A stretch of 59,146 nt of DNA from CAKUFA01 sp963646285 (GCA_963646285.1 CAVIWF010000011.1:1-59146), one strand, 5' to 3'. Shown: positions 8,496 through 17,128, counted from the stretch's first letter. Made by a program: numbers and translations. The notes: generated from the sequence alone by a model not told the origin.

Positions 8496-8533
8496 TGAAA
8501 AAGACCCTCAGTCAAGGACTGAAGGTCTTTTGC
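8496..8533 (-). terminator. Terminator after the tRNA cluster (also terminator-like on the plus strand)
   Basis: An AAAGACC...GGTCTTT stem with a Gly-rich arm lies between the ABC-F gene and tRNA-Leu. It has T-runs on both sides, so it can stop leftward tRNA transcription and rightward transcripts alike. Confidence 0.8.
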
Positions 8534-8538
8534 TAACG

Positions 8539-8623
8539 TGCGGGAAACAGGACTTGAACCTGCATGAAGTTAGCCCTCACTAGAACCTGAATCTAGCGCG
8601 TCTGCCAATTCCGCCATTCCCGC
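8539..8623 (-). tRNA. tRNA-Leu (CAG)
   Basis: An 85-nt class II tRNA with acceptor GCGGGAA/TTCCCGC, anticodon loop TTCAGGT (anticodon CAG), a long variable arm, and a T-arm with GGTTCAAGTCC. CCA is not encoded. It is the last gene of a seven-tRNA leftward cluster. Confidence 0.95.
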
Positions 8624-8627
8624 ATGT

Positions 8628-8711
8628 TGGTGGATGGGGGTGGATTCGAACCACCGAAGCTATCGCGACAGATTTACAGTCTGTTCCCTTTGGCCACTCG
8701 GGAACCCATCC
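8628..8711 (-). tRNA. tRNA-Tyr (GTA)
   Basis: An 84-nt class II tRNA including an encoded CCA. The acceptor begins GGATGGG, the anticodon is GTA within ACTGTAAAT, and the T-arm holds GGTTCGAATCC. This is the species sensed by the tyrosine T-box upstream of the aminotransferase-tyrS operon. Confidence 0.95.
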
Positions 8712-8746
8712 ATATGAAATTGATTTTCTTCCTTAACCCAAGAAGA

Positions 8747-8822
8747 TGGAGCTGGCGATGGGACTTGAACCCGCAACCCCCTGATTACAAATCAGGTGCT
8801 CTGCCAATTGAGCTACGCCAGC
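8747..8822 (-). tRNA. tRNA-Thr (TGT)
   Basis: A 76-nt tRNA with encoded CCA, acceptor GCTGGCG, anticodon loop TTGTAAT (anticodon TGT), and T-arm GGTTCAAGTCC. Confidence 0.95.
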
Positions 8823-8851
8823 ACGAAGCTCCTCAGTCCCAAGAAAGAAAG

Positions 8852-8928
8852 TGGCGACCCGGAAGGGGCTCGAACCCTCGACCTCCAACGTGACAGGCTG
8901 GCGCTCTAACCAACTGAGCTACCGGGCC
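8852..8928 (-). tRNA. tRNA-Asp (GTC)
   Basis: A 77-nt tRNA with encoded CCA, acceptor GGCCCGG/CCGGGTC, anticodon loop CTGTCAC (anticodon GTC), and T-arm GGTTCGAGCCC. Confidence 0.95.
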
Positions 8929-8940
8929 ACAATTCGGCTG

Positions 8941-9014
<74 letters not shown>

Positions 9015-9040
9015 ATAACAGCAAGTGAGAAGAGAAGGAG

Positions 9041-9113
9041 TGACCCCGTCGGGATTCGAACCCGAGTAGCCGCCGTGAAAGGGCGGTGTCTTAGGCCTCT
9101 TGACCACGGGGCC
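9041..9113 (-). tRNA. tRNA-Glu (TTC)
   Basis: A 73-nt tRNA with acceptor GGCCCCG, anticodon loop CTTTCAC (anticodon TTC), and T-arm GGTTCGAATCCC. CCA is not encoded. Confidence 0.95.
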
Positions 9114-9132
9114 ACGTTGATGAGGTGTCATC

Positions 9133-9209
9133 TGGTCGGGGTGAAGGGATTCGAACCCCCGGCCCCATGCTCCCAAAGCACGTGCGCTACCAGACTGCGC
9201 TACACCCCG
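9133..9209 (-). tRNA. tRNA-Pro (TGG)
   Basis: A 77-nt tRNA with encoded CCA, acceptor CGGGGTG/CACCCCG, anticodon loop TTTGGGA (anticodon TGG), and T-arm GGTTCGAATCCC. It is the promoter-proximal gene of the cluster. Confidence 0.95.
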
Positions 9210-9252
9210 TCTTTCTCATCTCCTTTGGTCTGTCCCGCAGGCGACGTTGATA

Positions 9253-9281
9253 ATGATACACCCTTTTCGGCTTTTTGTCAA
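9253..9281 (-). promoter_or_regulatory. Promoter of the seven-tRNA cluster
   Basis: On the minus strand TTGACA (9276-9281), a 17-base spacer and TATCAT (9253-9258) lie about 44 bases before tRNA-Pro. Confidence 0.85.
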
Positions 9282-9349
9282 CCCCTTTTTGAAAAAAAGA
9301 TTGACAGTTTGCGATGAAATGCAAACTGCCTTAAAAAATGCCGTGATGC

Positions 9350-10264
9350 TCATGCCTTGATGTCCCCTGTGATGTGGTAGTTTCGCTTCAAATAGCCATG
9401 CAGGTTGCCATACTCGCTGACGGTGATTTCCTGAATGTTCATCCGATCCATCACCGCCAGCAGGATGCAGATGCCATGCACCACAATGTCCGCCCGGTTG
9501 GGCTGAAGGCCGGGCAGCTGCAGCCGCTCTTCCATGCTCATGTCGGAAAGGTACCAGGCCTTTTCTTCGATTTCCCGCTTGGTAATGCGGGTGCCATGCA
9601 TGTAGGTGCGATCTGTCCAGCGAATGGCCTTGACCATGGCCGCCAGGGTGGTAAACGTACCCCCTACACCGATCCATTTTTCAGGAGAAGTCAGGGTAGG
9701 ATGGGCACGCAGTTTTTCTTCCAAAATGTCGGCTGCCAGCTGCTTCACCGCAGGCAGATCCCCATGAGAGCGGATGGGCATCCTGCCAAACAGCCGCACA
9801 GCACCCATCTGGCAGGAGAATGCAGTAATCAGGTGTTCCCTCTGCCCGACAACAATTTCCGTGGAGCCCCCGCCAATGTCGATCACGCCACACAGATCCC
9901 CATCCGTAGCGCCAAGGAAGGAAAGGGCAGCCTCCTCTTCGCCGGAGCAAATCTCCATCTCCACGTGAGCCGTCTCTTTCAGCCTTTTGCGCAGCTCTTC
10001 CGCATTGGCAGCATCCCGAACGGCACTGGTGGCAAACAAGTCTACCTGTTCCGCCCCCAGGCACCGGGCTTTGATGGCCATGAGGCGCACGGCTTCCACG
10101 GTTTTTTCCATAGCGTCAGTACTCAGGTTGTGCTTGGCATCCAATCCGGCAAAAAGGCGGGTTCCTTCCCGATCCCGCAGAACCTGCTTGGCCTTACCCT
10201 CTTCCACATCTGCAACGAGCATCCTCACGGAGTTGGAACCGATACCGATGACGGCTGTACGCAT
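9350..10264 (-). CDS. Ppx/GppA family phosphatase
   Basis: A 304-residue member of the exopolyphosphatase/guanosine pentaphosphate phosphatase family (ASKHA fold), which removes terminal phosphate from polyphosphate or (p)ppGpp. Phosphate-loop motifs are GIGSNSVRMLVAD near 6-18 and GVIDIGGGSTE near 124-134. The catalytic glutamate region EEAALSFLGA is around 106-115. It is a short form, lacking the C-terminal HD-like domains of E. coli Ppx. I choose ATG 10264 because GAGGGG stands seven bases upstream; an in-frame ATG at 10270 is too close to it. It follows divIC after a hairpin at 10289-10312. Confidence 0.9.
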   Translation of the reverse strand: MRTAVIGIGSNSVRMLVADVEEGKAKQVLRDREGTRLFAGLDAKHNLSTDAMEKTVEAVRLMAIKARCLGAEQVDLFATSAVRDAANAEELRKRLKETAHVEMEICSGEEEAALSFLGATDGDLCGVIDIGGGSTEIVVGQREHLITAFSCQMGAVRLFGRMPIRSHGDLPAVKQLAADILEEKLRAHPTLTSPEKWIGVGGTFTTLAAMVKAIRWTDRTYMHGTRITKREIEEKAWYLSDMSMEERLQLPGLQPNRADIVVHGICILLAVMDRMNIQEITVSEYGNLHGYLKRNYHITGDIKA

Positions 10265-10284
10265 GGTCATTCCCCTCTCTGAAA

Positions 10285-10312
10285 TGAAAAGGAGGACCTT
10301 CTCGTCCTCCTT
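10285..10312 (-). terminator. Terminator or attenuating hairpin between divIC and ppx
   Basis: A perfect 9-bp stem (10289-10297 with 10304-10312) is followed by TTTTCATTTC on the minus strand. It lies just before the ppx start, so it may reduce readthrough into ppx. Confidence 0.65.
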
Positions 10313-10317
10313 GAGCA

Positions 10318-10656
10318 TTATTCACCCATGGCTTCTGCCAGAATGCGGGCTTCCTCATCGCTGTAGGCATACAGCTCCTCAGGATTGTCAAACTGGAAGC
10401 GCAGTTCGCCGGGCTTGATGAACTGATAGTCCGACCGGGCACGGGATTCCACGTAGCTGTCCGTACCTACCAGCGCAATCTGTGCCTCCAAAGAAACCTG
10501 TTCCTCATTCAGGTTGGCCTGCTGAATCCGCAGGGCAGTTTCTTCTTCACTGAGCTGCTTCTGTGCGCTTTGCAGCTGCCCACGAGCAATGAAGAAAACC
10601 GTCAGTACCAGTGCGCACACCAGCACAATTTTCCCCCAACGCATGGTATCCTGCAT
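10318..10656 (-). CDS. divIC: Septum formation initiator family protein (FtsB/DivIC-like)
   Basis: A 112-residue bitopic membrane protein: short cytoplasmic N-terminus, one transmembrane helix (about 8-26), a coiled coil (about 28-62), then the family block TDSYVESRARSDYQFIKPGE near 67-86. DivIC and FtsB proteins form the FtsL-containing division complex at midcell. The start at 10656 (MQDTMRWGK) has GGGAGG upstream; a longer frame to 10692 lacks a good ribosome site. The neighbouring Ppx/GppA gene is a common association in Clostridia. Confidence 0.85.
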   Translation of the reverse strand: MQDTMRWGKIVLVCALVLTVFFIARGQLQSAQKQLSEEETALRIQQANLNEEQVSLEAQIALVGTDSYVESRARSDYQFIKPGELRFQFDNPEELYAYSDEEARILAEAMGE

Positions 10657-10707
10657 CCCACACACCTCCCTGCTTTCCATCATAGGAAGCAAAGTTGTTG
10701 TCGGATT

Positions 10708-11550
10708 TTATTCGTCACTGCATAGGGGATTTCCTGCCTCTGCAGAACTTTTTTCCGCCTCTTCTGCCTCTCGCCACACCCGAAGGCACTCCGCAAGAAT
10801 GGCACTATATTTCTTCTCCCGGGCAGCATCCCACAGGAAGGCATCCGCCACGGCAGATTCCAAGGCGAAGAAGCCTTCGTAATCCTGCATTTTCAGGCAG
10901 TCCCTCAGCATATCCCCGGTGACCTGGCTGCGAATGGTCACTTCGTGGAGATTATCCATGCAGCTTTGCAGCAGGTCCCCCACGCTCTGCGCCCAATCTT
11001 CACGGGTCATGGCCTGCTGAATCTGCTTCAGCCGTGCCAGGGTTTCTTCCGGGGGCAGGCCGGCTTCATACTCATCAATCAGCCAGAACCAGCTTTCTGC
11101 CATGCGGTTCCAATCCTCATGCACCACGCCGTTGCTGAAGATCAATTCCCCCTTGTCCCCTGCAAAGCGTTCATCTGCCTGCAATACAAACAGGGGCAGC
11201 CGGTCGCACTGCATGTGCAGGCGCATCCAATCCTCCTGCTGAAAGCGGTCGCCGCTGCTGTAGGTAAACAGCGTTACCCACAGGTCATCGGATACCTGCA
11301 CCTGCTCGCACCGGGCACCAGCTTCCACCCGCCCGAAGGAGGGCACCGCAATCATATTGTATAGGAAGGAATCCCCGCATTCCCACTTAGCATGTTCCTG
11401 AATCTGTGCAAACAGCTCCTCCACCTTATAAGGCGGACGGTCTTCCGGCTCGTGCAGCCAGCCTCCATTGGAAAGCAATGAACGGTTCAGCCGGAGCATA
11501 TCCGCCTCATTGCCAACAGCTGCCACCCGAATTTTATGTAAACTGCCCAC
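10708..11550 (-). CDS. Uncharacterised 280-residue cytoplasmic protein
   Basis: I do not recognise the family. The start is GTG at 11550 with AAAGGG nine bases upstream. There is no signal peptide or membrane segment. The protein is rich in Trp, Glu and Leu. The N-terminal third (KIRVAAVGNEADMLRLNRSLL) looks like an alpha/beta domain that could adopt a ferredoxin-like or DUF-type fold; the C-terminal half is probably helical. It is the first gene of a leftward unit with divIC and ppx, with its own consensus promoter at 11601-11629. Confidence 0.8.
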   Translation of the reverse strand: MGSLHKIRVAAVGNEADMLRLNRSLLSNGGWLHEPEDRPPYKVEELFAQIQEHAKWECGDSFLYNMIAVPSFGRVEAGARCEQVQVSDDLWVTLFTYSSGDRFQQEDWMRLHMQCDRLPLFVLQADERFAGDKGELIFSNGVVHEDWNRMAESWFWLIDEYEAGLPPEETLARLKQIQQAMTREDWAQSVGDLLQSCMDNLHEVTIRSQVTGDMLRDCLKMQDYEGFFALESAVADAFLWDAAREKKYSAILAECLRVWREAEEAEKSSAEAGNPLCSDE

Positions 11551-11600
11551 TTCCTGTCACCCTTTCCCCTCGTTTTCAGCCCTTGCATGAAAACTGTCAG

Positions 11601-11629
11601 ATTTTATGCCGAAAAGGGCAAATTGTCAA
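11601..11629 (-). promoter_or_regulatory. Promoter of the leftward unknown-divIC-ppx unit
   Basis: On the minus strand TTGACA (11624-11629), a 17-base spacer and TAAAAT (11601-11606) lie 50 bases before the GTG start. Confidence 0.8.
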
Positions 11630-11669
11630 GTGTTCAGTTTGATGCGGCATGCTTGCTTCCGTGAAGGGC

Positions 11670-11698
11670 TTGCGCCTGTGGTGGAAAAAGGATATAAT
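11670..11698 (+). promoter_or_regulatory. Promoter of prmA-rsmE-mtaB-HIT operon
   Basis: TTGCGC (11670-11675), a 17-base spacer and TATAAT (11693-11698) lie 29 bases before the prmA start. The -35 is weak. Confidence 0.65.
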
Positions 11699-11727
11699 GA
11701 AGCGATGAATTTGCAAAGGGTGAGTTT

Positions 11728-12669
11728 ATGGATTGGGTGGAAATCACTGTACATACAACCACGGCAGGGACTGACCTTGTATCCGAACAGCTGATGCAGG
11801 AAGGTGCCACCGGCACCATGGTGGAGGATCGGGCAGATATTCCGGATCCCTCCAAGCCCAACGGCTATTGGGAAATGATTGATCAGAAGCTGATTGACGA
11901 CATGCCGGAGGACGTGCTGGTGCACGCCTGGTTTGATCCCCAGGGCTTCGCAGATCGACTCCACGCCCTGCATACCCGCATGGAGGAAATCAAGGCGCTG
12001 AAGCTGGATTTCGACTTGGGCACGCTGGACATCACCACACAGAACGTGAAAGAAGAAGACTGGGCGGAGGTGTGGAAGCGTTTCTACAAGCCCTTCCGTG
12101 CGGGCAAGAGCCTGGTGGTCAAGCCGACCTGGGAGCATTATGAGCCTCAGGAAGGTGACAAGGTCATCGAGATCGACCCGGGCATGGCCTTCGGTTCCGG
12201 CACTCACGAGACCACCGGCATGTGCATGGAGCTGCTGGAGGAGACCCTCCACGGAGGCGAGCGGGTCATTGACGTGGGTACAGGCAGCGGCATTCTGGCC
12301 ATCGGCGCAGCCATGCTGGGTGCGCAAAGCGTGCTGGCCATTGATATTGACCCTACCGCAGTGAAGGTGGCCAAGGAAAATATTGAGCACAATCATTTGA
12401 CGGACAAGATTCGTGCTGTGGAAGGCAACCTGCTGGAAAAGACAGACGAGGCCTGCGACGTGTGCGTTGCCAACATTATTGCAGACGTGATCTGCTTCTT
12501 TGCCCAGCCCCTGACCCAGCACATTGTTGCCGGGGGACACTTCATCTGCTCCGGCATTATCAAAGAGCGGGAAGCAGATGTGCGGGAAGCCCTTGACAAG
12601 GCGGGCTACGCCATTGAGGAAGTACGGCATAAGGGCGAGTGGGTTGCCATCCGGGCACGGAGGGGCTGA
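11728..12669 (+). CDS. prmA: Ribosomal protein L11 methyltransferase
   Basis: A 313-residue SAM-dependent methyltransferase that trimethylates ribosomal protein L11. The family motif GMAFGSGTHETT is at 152-163 and the SAM-binding loop DVGTGSGILA is at 182-191, followed by the acidic strand AIDIDP. AAAGGGTGAG precedes the ATG. It is first in prmA-rsmE-mtaB-HIT; the rsmE start lies 2 bases after its stop. In many Clostridia this gene directly follows dnaJ, but here the chaperone genes are 8 kb away on the opposite strand. Confidence 0.97.
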   Translation: MDWVEITVHTTTAGTDLVSEQLMQEGATGTMVEDRADIPDPSKPNGYWEMIDQKLIDDMPEDVLVHAWFDPQGFADRLHALHTRMEEIKALKLDFDLGTLDITTQNVKEEDWAEVWKRFYKPFRAGKSLVVKPTWEHYEPQEGDKVIEIDPGMAFGSGTHETTGMCMELLEETLHGGERVIDVGTGSGILAIGAAMLGAQSVLAIDIDPTAVKVAKENIEHNHLTDKIRAVEGNLLEKTDEACDVCVANIIADVICFFAQPLTQHIVAGGHFICSGIIKEREADVREALDKAGYAIEEVRHKGEWVAIRARRG

Positions 12670-12671
12670 TC

Positions 12672-13400
12672 ATGCATCGCTTTTATGCAGAGGGTGCTGT
12701 TCGTGATCATGTAGTCCTGCTCAGCGAAGAGGATGTCCGCCATGCCACCCGTGTCCTGCGGCTGCAGGAAGGGGATGCTGTAGAAATCTTCGCAGAAGGA
12801 AAACGTTTTGCCGGAGTGCTGATGACAACAGCACAGGGTTTGGCCTGCCGGGTTGAACGGGAACTGCCGGGCACGGAAGCGGCACTGCACGTAACCCTCT
12901 ATCAGGGTCTGCCCAAAGCAGAAAAAATGGAGTGGATTGTGCAGAAGGCGGTGGAGCTGGGTGCAACCCGAGTTGTGCCTGTGGCCATGAACCGGTGCGT
13001 TGTACAGCTCAGCAGCAATGATGGGCTCCGCAAGCAGGAGCGGTGGCAGAAAATCGCCAGAGAAGCCAGCAAACAGTCCGGGCGCTGCATCACCACGGAA
13101 GTGGAAGCTCCCATCACAATGAAGGAAATGCTTCAGCGGCTGCCCTGCCATGAGACGGCTTTGGTGCCGTGGGAGGAAGCCAACGGCTACAGCCTGAACG
13201 CTTTCCATGCAGAGCATCCCGAATGCCGAGATGTGGCGGTGGTCATTGGCCCTGAAGGCGGCATGTCCGCAGAAGAGGTGCAGGCCATGACAGCGCAGGG
13301 ATGTCGGGCTGTTACCCTGGGTCCCAGGATCCTGCGCACGGAAACGGCAGCCATCACATCCATTGCCATGCTGATGTGCCTTTTTGAACAGATGCAATAA
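12672..13400 (+). CDS. rsmE: 16S rRNA (uracil(1498)-N(3))-methyltransferase
   Basis: A 242-residue SPOUT-class methyltransferase that modifies U1498 in the small subunit. It has an N-terminal PUA-like domain (HRFYAEG...) and a C-terminal knotted domain with GPEGGMSAEEV near 200-210 and LGPRILRTETA near 219-229. ATG 12672 is preceded by GGAGGGG. A longer in-frame extension overlaps prmA and lacks its own ribosome site. Confidence 0.95.
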   Translation: MHRFYAEGAVRDHVVLLSEEDVRHATRVLRLQEGDAVEIFAEGKRFAGVLMTTAQGLACRVERELPGTEAALHVTLYQGLPKAEKMEWIVQKAVELGATRVVPVAMNRCVVQLSSNDGLRKQERWQKIAREASKQSGRCITTEVEAPITMKEMLQRLPCHETALVPWEEANGYSLNAFHAEHPECRDVAVVIGPEGGMSAEEVQAMTAQGCRAVTLGPRILRTETAAITSIAMLMCLFEQMQ

Positions 13401-13426
13401 AGGAAGCAGAGAGGAAGAAAAGTTTT

Positions 13427-14734
13427 TTGAATACCGTTGCCTTCCACACATTGGGCTGCAAGGTGAATCAGTATGATACCCAGGCCATGTTGGAAAAGTT
13501 TCGTGAAGCAGGGTACGCCATTGTACCCTGGAATGAAGATGCGGATGTGTATGTGGTCAACACCTGCACCGTAACAGGCACAGGGGACAAGAAGTCCATG
13601 CAGATTGCACGCCGTCTCCGCCGGGAGCATCCCCTAAGCGAGGTGGTGCTGTGCGGCTGCCTTGCCCAGCGGAAGGGTGCCGCCCTGCTGGATACCGGTG
13701 CCCGGCTGATTCTGGGCACCCAGCACCGGGGCGAGGTGGTGACGCTGCTGGAAAAGGCCGTGAAGGACGGTACGCAAATGTGCGCCGTGGATACCCTGAC
13801 GGCTGAAACTCCTTTTGAAGAGCTGAACATCACCGATCAGGAAGACCATACCCGGGCCATTATGAAAATTCAGGAAGGCTGCAACAACCACTGCACCTAC
13901 TGCATCATCCCCAGCGTGCGTGGTTCCATTCGTTCCCGCCCCCTGGCGGATGTGGTACAGGAGGCGCAGAAGCTGGCAGATGCCGGATATAAGGAACTGG
14001 TACTGACCGGCATTCACCTGACCAGCTACGGCCGGGATTTGCAGGAAGACGTGGGGCTCATTGACGCCATTGAGGCGGTGCAGGCCATTGACGGGGTGGA
14101 GCGGATTCGCCTGGGCAGTCTGGAACCCGGTGTGGCCACGGAAGATTTTGCCCGTCGCCTTGGCAAGTGCAGCAAGGTGTGCCCCCAGTTCCATCTGGCA
14201 CTGCAATCCGGCAGTAATACGGTGCTGGCTCGCATGGCACGGCGATACAATACCACCATGTACCTGCGGTCTGCGGAGCATTTGCGCAGTGTGTTCCCCA
14301 TGGCAGCCTTCACCACCGACGTGCTGACAGGCTTCCCCGGGGAAACGGAGGCAGAGTATCAGGAGACCTGTGCCTTTGTGGAGAAAATGGCCTATGCCCG
14401 GATTCACGTATTCCCCTACAGCCAGCGGGAAGGCACCAAGGCAGCCGTGATGCCCGGTCAATTGACCCGGGAAGAAAAGGAACGCCGTGCCCGGGGGCTG
14501 ATTGCACTGGGCGACCGCCTTGCGGCAGCTTATCAGGAAAAGTGGCTGGGCAAGGAAAGCACCGTGCTGCTGGAGGAACAGCTGCCGGAAGGCTGGGTGG
14601 GCTACACCCCGGAGTACATTCGGGTGCAGGTAGCTTCCTGCCCCGCCTGCAGGCAGGGTGTTCAGCTGCCGGTTCGGCTCACCGCCATTGACGGCGATGG
14701 CATGAAGGGCGAGCTGATGGCATCCCGGTGCTGA
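13427..14734 (+). CDS. mtaB: tRNA t6A37 C2-methylthiotransferase (MtaB)
   Basis: A 435-residue radical-SAM methylthiotransferase that converts t6A37 to ms2t6A37 in ANN-decoding tRNAs. The N-terminal UPF0004 domain has the three auxiliary-cluster cysteines (C11 in TLGCKVN, C47 in NTCTV, C78 in CGCLAQ). The radical-SAM CxxxCxxC reads CNNHCTYC at 152-159. A TRAM domain fits about 375-435. The start appears to be TTG at 13427, with GAGAGGA about 12 bases upstream. Confidence 0.95.
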   Translation: MNTVAFHTLGCKVNQYDTQAMLEKFREAGYAIVPWNEDADVYVVNTCTVTGTGDKKSMQIARRLRREHPLSEVVLCGCLAQRKGAALLDTGARLILGTQHRGEVVTLLEKAVKDGTQMCAVDTLTAETPFEELNITDQEDHTRAIMKIQEGCNNHCTYCIIPSVRGSIRSRPLADVVQEAQKLADAGYKELVLTGIHLTSYGRDLQEDVGLIDAIEAVQAIDGVERIRLGSLEPGVATEDFARRLGKCSKVCPQFHLALQSGSNTVLARMARRYNTTMYLRSAEHLRSVFPMAAFTTDVLTGFPGETEAEYQETCAFVEKMAYARIHVFPYSQREGTKAAVMPGQLTREEKERRARGLIALGDRLAAAYQEKWLGKESTVLLEEQLPEGWVGYTPEYIRVQVASCPACRQGVQLPVRLTAIDGDGMKGELMASRC

Positions 14735-14811
14735 TTTCCTCAGAAATATTTTTCGAGTCGGGAAGAAAAAGCAGATTTCTAACGTTTATATCGAAGAGAG
14801 GAGCGATTGCA

Positions 14812-15156
14812 ATGGCAGATTGTCTTTTCTGCAAGATTATCCATGGAGAAATTCCGTCCAGCAAGGTGTACGAGGATGACAAGGTGTATGCCTTCCGGGA
14901 CATCAACCCTCAGGCGCCTGTGCATGTGCTGGTGATTCCCAAGGAGCACATTTCTTCCGTGGGTGCAGCAGAGGAAGCAGACGAGGCTACCTTGGCAGCT
15001 TGCCTGAAGGCCTGTGCAAAAGTAGCGAAGCTGGAAAACGTGGCGGAGACTGGCTTCCGTGTGGTTTCCAACTGCGGCGACGATGCCTGTCAGAGTGTCC
15101 ACCACCTTCATTTCCACGTGCTTGGCGGCAAGAAAATGGCCGAAAATATGGCCTGA
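14812..15156 (+). CDS. HIT family nucleotide hydrolase (HinT-like)
   Basis: A 114-residue histidine-triad protein. The triad HHLHFHVLGG (97-106) gives the catalytic H98-x-H100-x-H102, and CLFC near the N-terminus is half of a zinc site. HinT proteins hydrolyse AMP-lysine-type phosphoramidates. ATG 14812 follows AGAGAGGAG; longer in-frame starts lack a ribosome site. It completes the prmA-rsmE-mtaB unit and precedes rpsU. Confidence 0.93.
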   Translation: MADCLFCKIIHGEIPSSKVYEDDKVYAFRDINPQAPVHVLVIPKEHISSVGAAEEADEATLAACLKACAKVAKLENVAETGFRVVSNCGDDACQSVHHLHFHVLGGKKMAENMA

Positions 15157-15222
15157 TTGGCCACATTGGATGGAAATGAGGCATTTTGAAAGGAAAACTC
15201 GGCTGAAAATCGGCAGAAGAGC

Positions 15223-15251
15223 TTGACGGTTTGCGAGAAAGGCGGTATAAT
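15223..15251 (+). promoter_or_regulatory. Promoter of rpsU
   Basis: TTGACG (15223-15228), a 17-base spacer and TATAAT (15246-15251) leave an untranslated leader of about 60 nt before rpsU. Confidence 0.85.
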
Positions 15252-15319
15252 AATCGTACGGTTCGCTATCCGTCCGTCTTGCCGGGTTCAAGGCGAGATG
15301 AGCGAGAGGAGGGATAACA

Positions 15320-15493
15320 GTGTCCGAGGTACGCATCCGTGAGAACGAGTCCCTGGAAAGCGCTCTCAAGCGGTTTAAGCGGCAGTGCGCTCGTAGCGGA
15401 GTTCTCCAGGAGGTTCGCAAGCGCGAGCATTACGAGAAGCCCAGCGTGAAGCGCAAGAAGAAGGCAGAGGCCGCCCGCAAGCGCAAATACTGA
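15320..15493 (+). CDS. rpsU: 30S ribosomal protein S21
   Basis: A 57-residue basic protein beginning MSEVRIRENESLESALKRFK and ending in a Lys/Arg-rich tail (KRKKKAEAARKRKY), as in Bacillota S21. The start is GTG at 15320 with GAGGAGGG upstream. It has its own promoter and is closed by a strong terminator. Confidence 0.97.
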   Translation: MSEVRIRENESLESALKRFKRQCARSGVLQEVRKREHYEKPSVKRKKKAEAARKRKY

Positions 15494-15506
15494 TTTTCGT
15501 TCCGCC

Positions 15507-15546
15507 GACCCTTTCTTTCAAATGAAGGAGAGGGTCTTTTTTCATG
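15507..15546 (+). terminator. Terminator of rpsU
   Basis: GACCCTTTCTTTC pairs with GAAGGAGAGGGTC and is followed by TTTTTT, 14 bases past the rpsU stop. Confidence 0.9.
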
Positions 15547-15592
15547 CCTGCAAAATTCCCATGATTTTTTGCGAAAGTTCTCTCCTTCGCCC

Positions 15593-15621
15593 TTGTTATG
15601 CATCAGGGGTTGTGTTATAAT
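15593..15621 (+). promoter_or_regulatory. Promoter of the MATE transporter gene
   Basis: TTGTTA (15593-15598), a 17-base spacer and TATAAT (15616-15621). The 92-base leader contains a 7-bp hairpin (15668-15674 with 15679-15685); I recognise no riboswitch class in it. Confidence 0.7.
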
Positions 15622-15712
15622 CCACGTCGGCTGTGACTAAGTGCAATGCACATCCGGCATCCATCGGCCCGCATGGCGATGCGGGATCACCAAAACACAA
15701 GGGAGTGTTATC

Positions 15713-17071
15713 ATGGCCGACCATCGGCTGAATACCAACATGACGGAAGGCAGCTTGCCCAAGCAGATTCTGCTTTTCAGCCTGCCCCTCATGCTTTCCA
15801 ACGTGCTGCAAGTGCTCTTCAACATGTCCGACGTGGCGGTTGTGGGGCGCTTTGCCGGCTCCCATGCGCTGGGGGCGGTAGGGTCAACCTCCATTCTGGT
15901 GTCCCTGTTGACCACCGTGCTTATCGGCGTAGGCAGCGGCGTCAATATTATGGTAGCCCGCTATTTGGGTGCAAGAAATGACCAGGAAGTGGTGGATGCT
16001 GTCCACAGTTCCTTCATTATTTGTTTGGTTGCAGGCTGCCTGCTCATGGTTGCCAGTCTCCTGGGTGCCAGACCCATTCTGGAGCTGCTGGGCACCAAGG
16101 AAGAGCTGATTGACGGAGCAGAAACCTATCTGCGCATCTATGCCTTCGGTCTGCCGGCAGCCGGTTTGTATAATTTCGGCAACGCCGTGCTGTCCGCCGC
16201 TGGAGATACACGCCGGCCTTTGTACATCCTGTCCGCTGCCGGTGTACTGAACGTGGTGCTGAACCTGTTTTTTGTCATCATTTGCGACATGGCAGAAGCA
16301 GGCGTGGCGTTGGCCAGCAGCATTTCCCAGTGGCTGAGTGCCTCCCTGGTGGTCGCACTGCTGGTTCGGTCTTCCACGGTATACGCATTGCATCCCAAGC
16401 TGATTCGCCTTAATCCCGAAATGATGAAGCGGATCCTGCCCCTGAGCTTGTCGGCAGCAGCCCAGAATGCCATTTTCGCTGTAGCCAATCTGTTCATCCA
16501 GTCTGGCGTGAACTCCTTTGACACGGTTATTGTGGAAGGCACGGCAGCAGCCACCAATGCAGACGCCCTTTGCTACGATGTGATGGCAGCCCTGTACACG
16601 GCCTGCTCCAGCTTCATGAGCCAGAACTACGGTGCCGGAAAGCGGAAGCGGGTGCTGCACAGCTATCTGATTGCCTTGGGCTATTCCTTCGGCATCGGTC
16701 TGGTTATTGGTTTGACCTTGGAATTCTTCGGTCAAGGCTTCCTGGCGCTGTTCACCAGCGATCCTGCGGTGACGGAGGCAGGCATGGTTCGCCTGCGGGT
16801 CATGGGCTATTCCTATGCCTTCAGCGCCTTTATGGACTGCACCATTGCCGCATCCCGCGGCCTTGGCAAGAGTGGTGTGCCCACGGTGATCGTGATCATG
16901 GGCTCCTGCGTGTTCCGCGTCATTTGGGTCTACACCGTGTTCGCCTACTTCCACACCATTCTTTCCCTGTATCTGCTGTATATCTTCTCTTGGAGCATTA
17001 CAGCCATTGCAGAGATTATCTACTTCGTGTACATTTATCGGAAACTGGAAGGCAAGCTGGCCGCTGCCTGA
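15713..17071 (+). CDS. MATE family efflux transporter
   Basis: A 452-residue integral membrane protein with about 12 hydrophobic segments in two six-helix halves. The N-terminus (TEGSLPKQILLFSLPLMLSN) and the segment MSQNYGAGKRKR, equivalent to the Gln-Asn-x-Gly-Ala motif of DinF/NorM-like MATE proteins, support the call. These export cationic or hydrophobic compounds using Na+ or H+ gradients; the substrate is not predictable. ATG 15713 has AAGGGAG upstream. The gene stands alone between a promoter and a terminator. Confidence 0.92.
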   Translation: MADHRLNTNMTEGSLPKQILLFSLPLMLSNVLQVLFNMSDVAVVGRFAGSHALGAVGSTSILVSLLTTVLIGVGSGVNIMVARYLGARNDQEVVDAVHSSFIICLVAGCLLMVASLLGARPILELLGTKEELIDGAETYLRIYAFGLPAAGLYNFGNAVLSAAGDTRRPLYILSAAGVLNVVLNLFFVIICDMAEAGVALASSISQWLSASLVVALLVRSSTVYALHPKLIRLNPEMMKRILPLSLSAAAQNAIFAVANLFIQSGVNSFDTVIVEGTAAATNADALCYDVMAALYTACSSFMSQNYGAGKRKRVLHSYLIALGYSFGIGLVIGLTLEFFGQGFLALFTSDPAVTEAGMVRLRVMGYSYAFSAFMDCTIAASRGLGKSGVPTVIVIMGSCVFRVIWVYTVFAYFHTILSLYLLYIFSWSITAIAEIIYFVYIYRKLEGKLAAA

Positions 17072-17077
17072 ATCTTT

Positions 17078-17103
17078 TCCCTGCCCCTTGGCAGGGATTT
17101 TTT
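17078..17103 (+). terminator. Terminator of the MATE gene
   Basis: TCCCTGCC (17078-17085) pairs with GGCAGGGA (17090-17097) over a 4-nt loop and is followed by TTTTTT. Confidence 0.9.
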
Positions 17104-17128
17104 GTGGGACAAAATTGAGATTTGTCTC

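Noticed and set aside
9374..10282. A 302-codon plus-strand frame across ppx
   Set aside because: It is antisense to the Ppx/GppA gene, which has well-conserved phosphate-loop motifs. The frame has a His/Gly-rich shadow composition.
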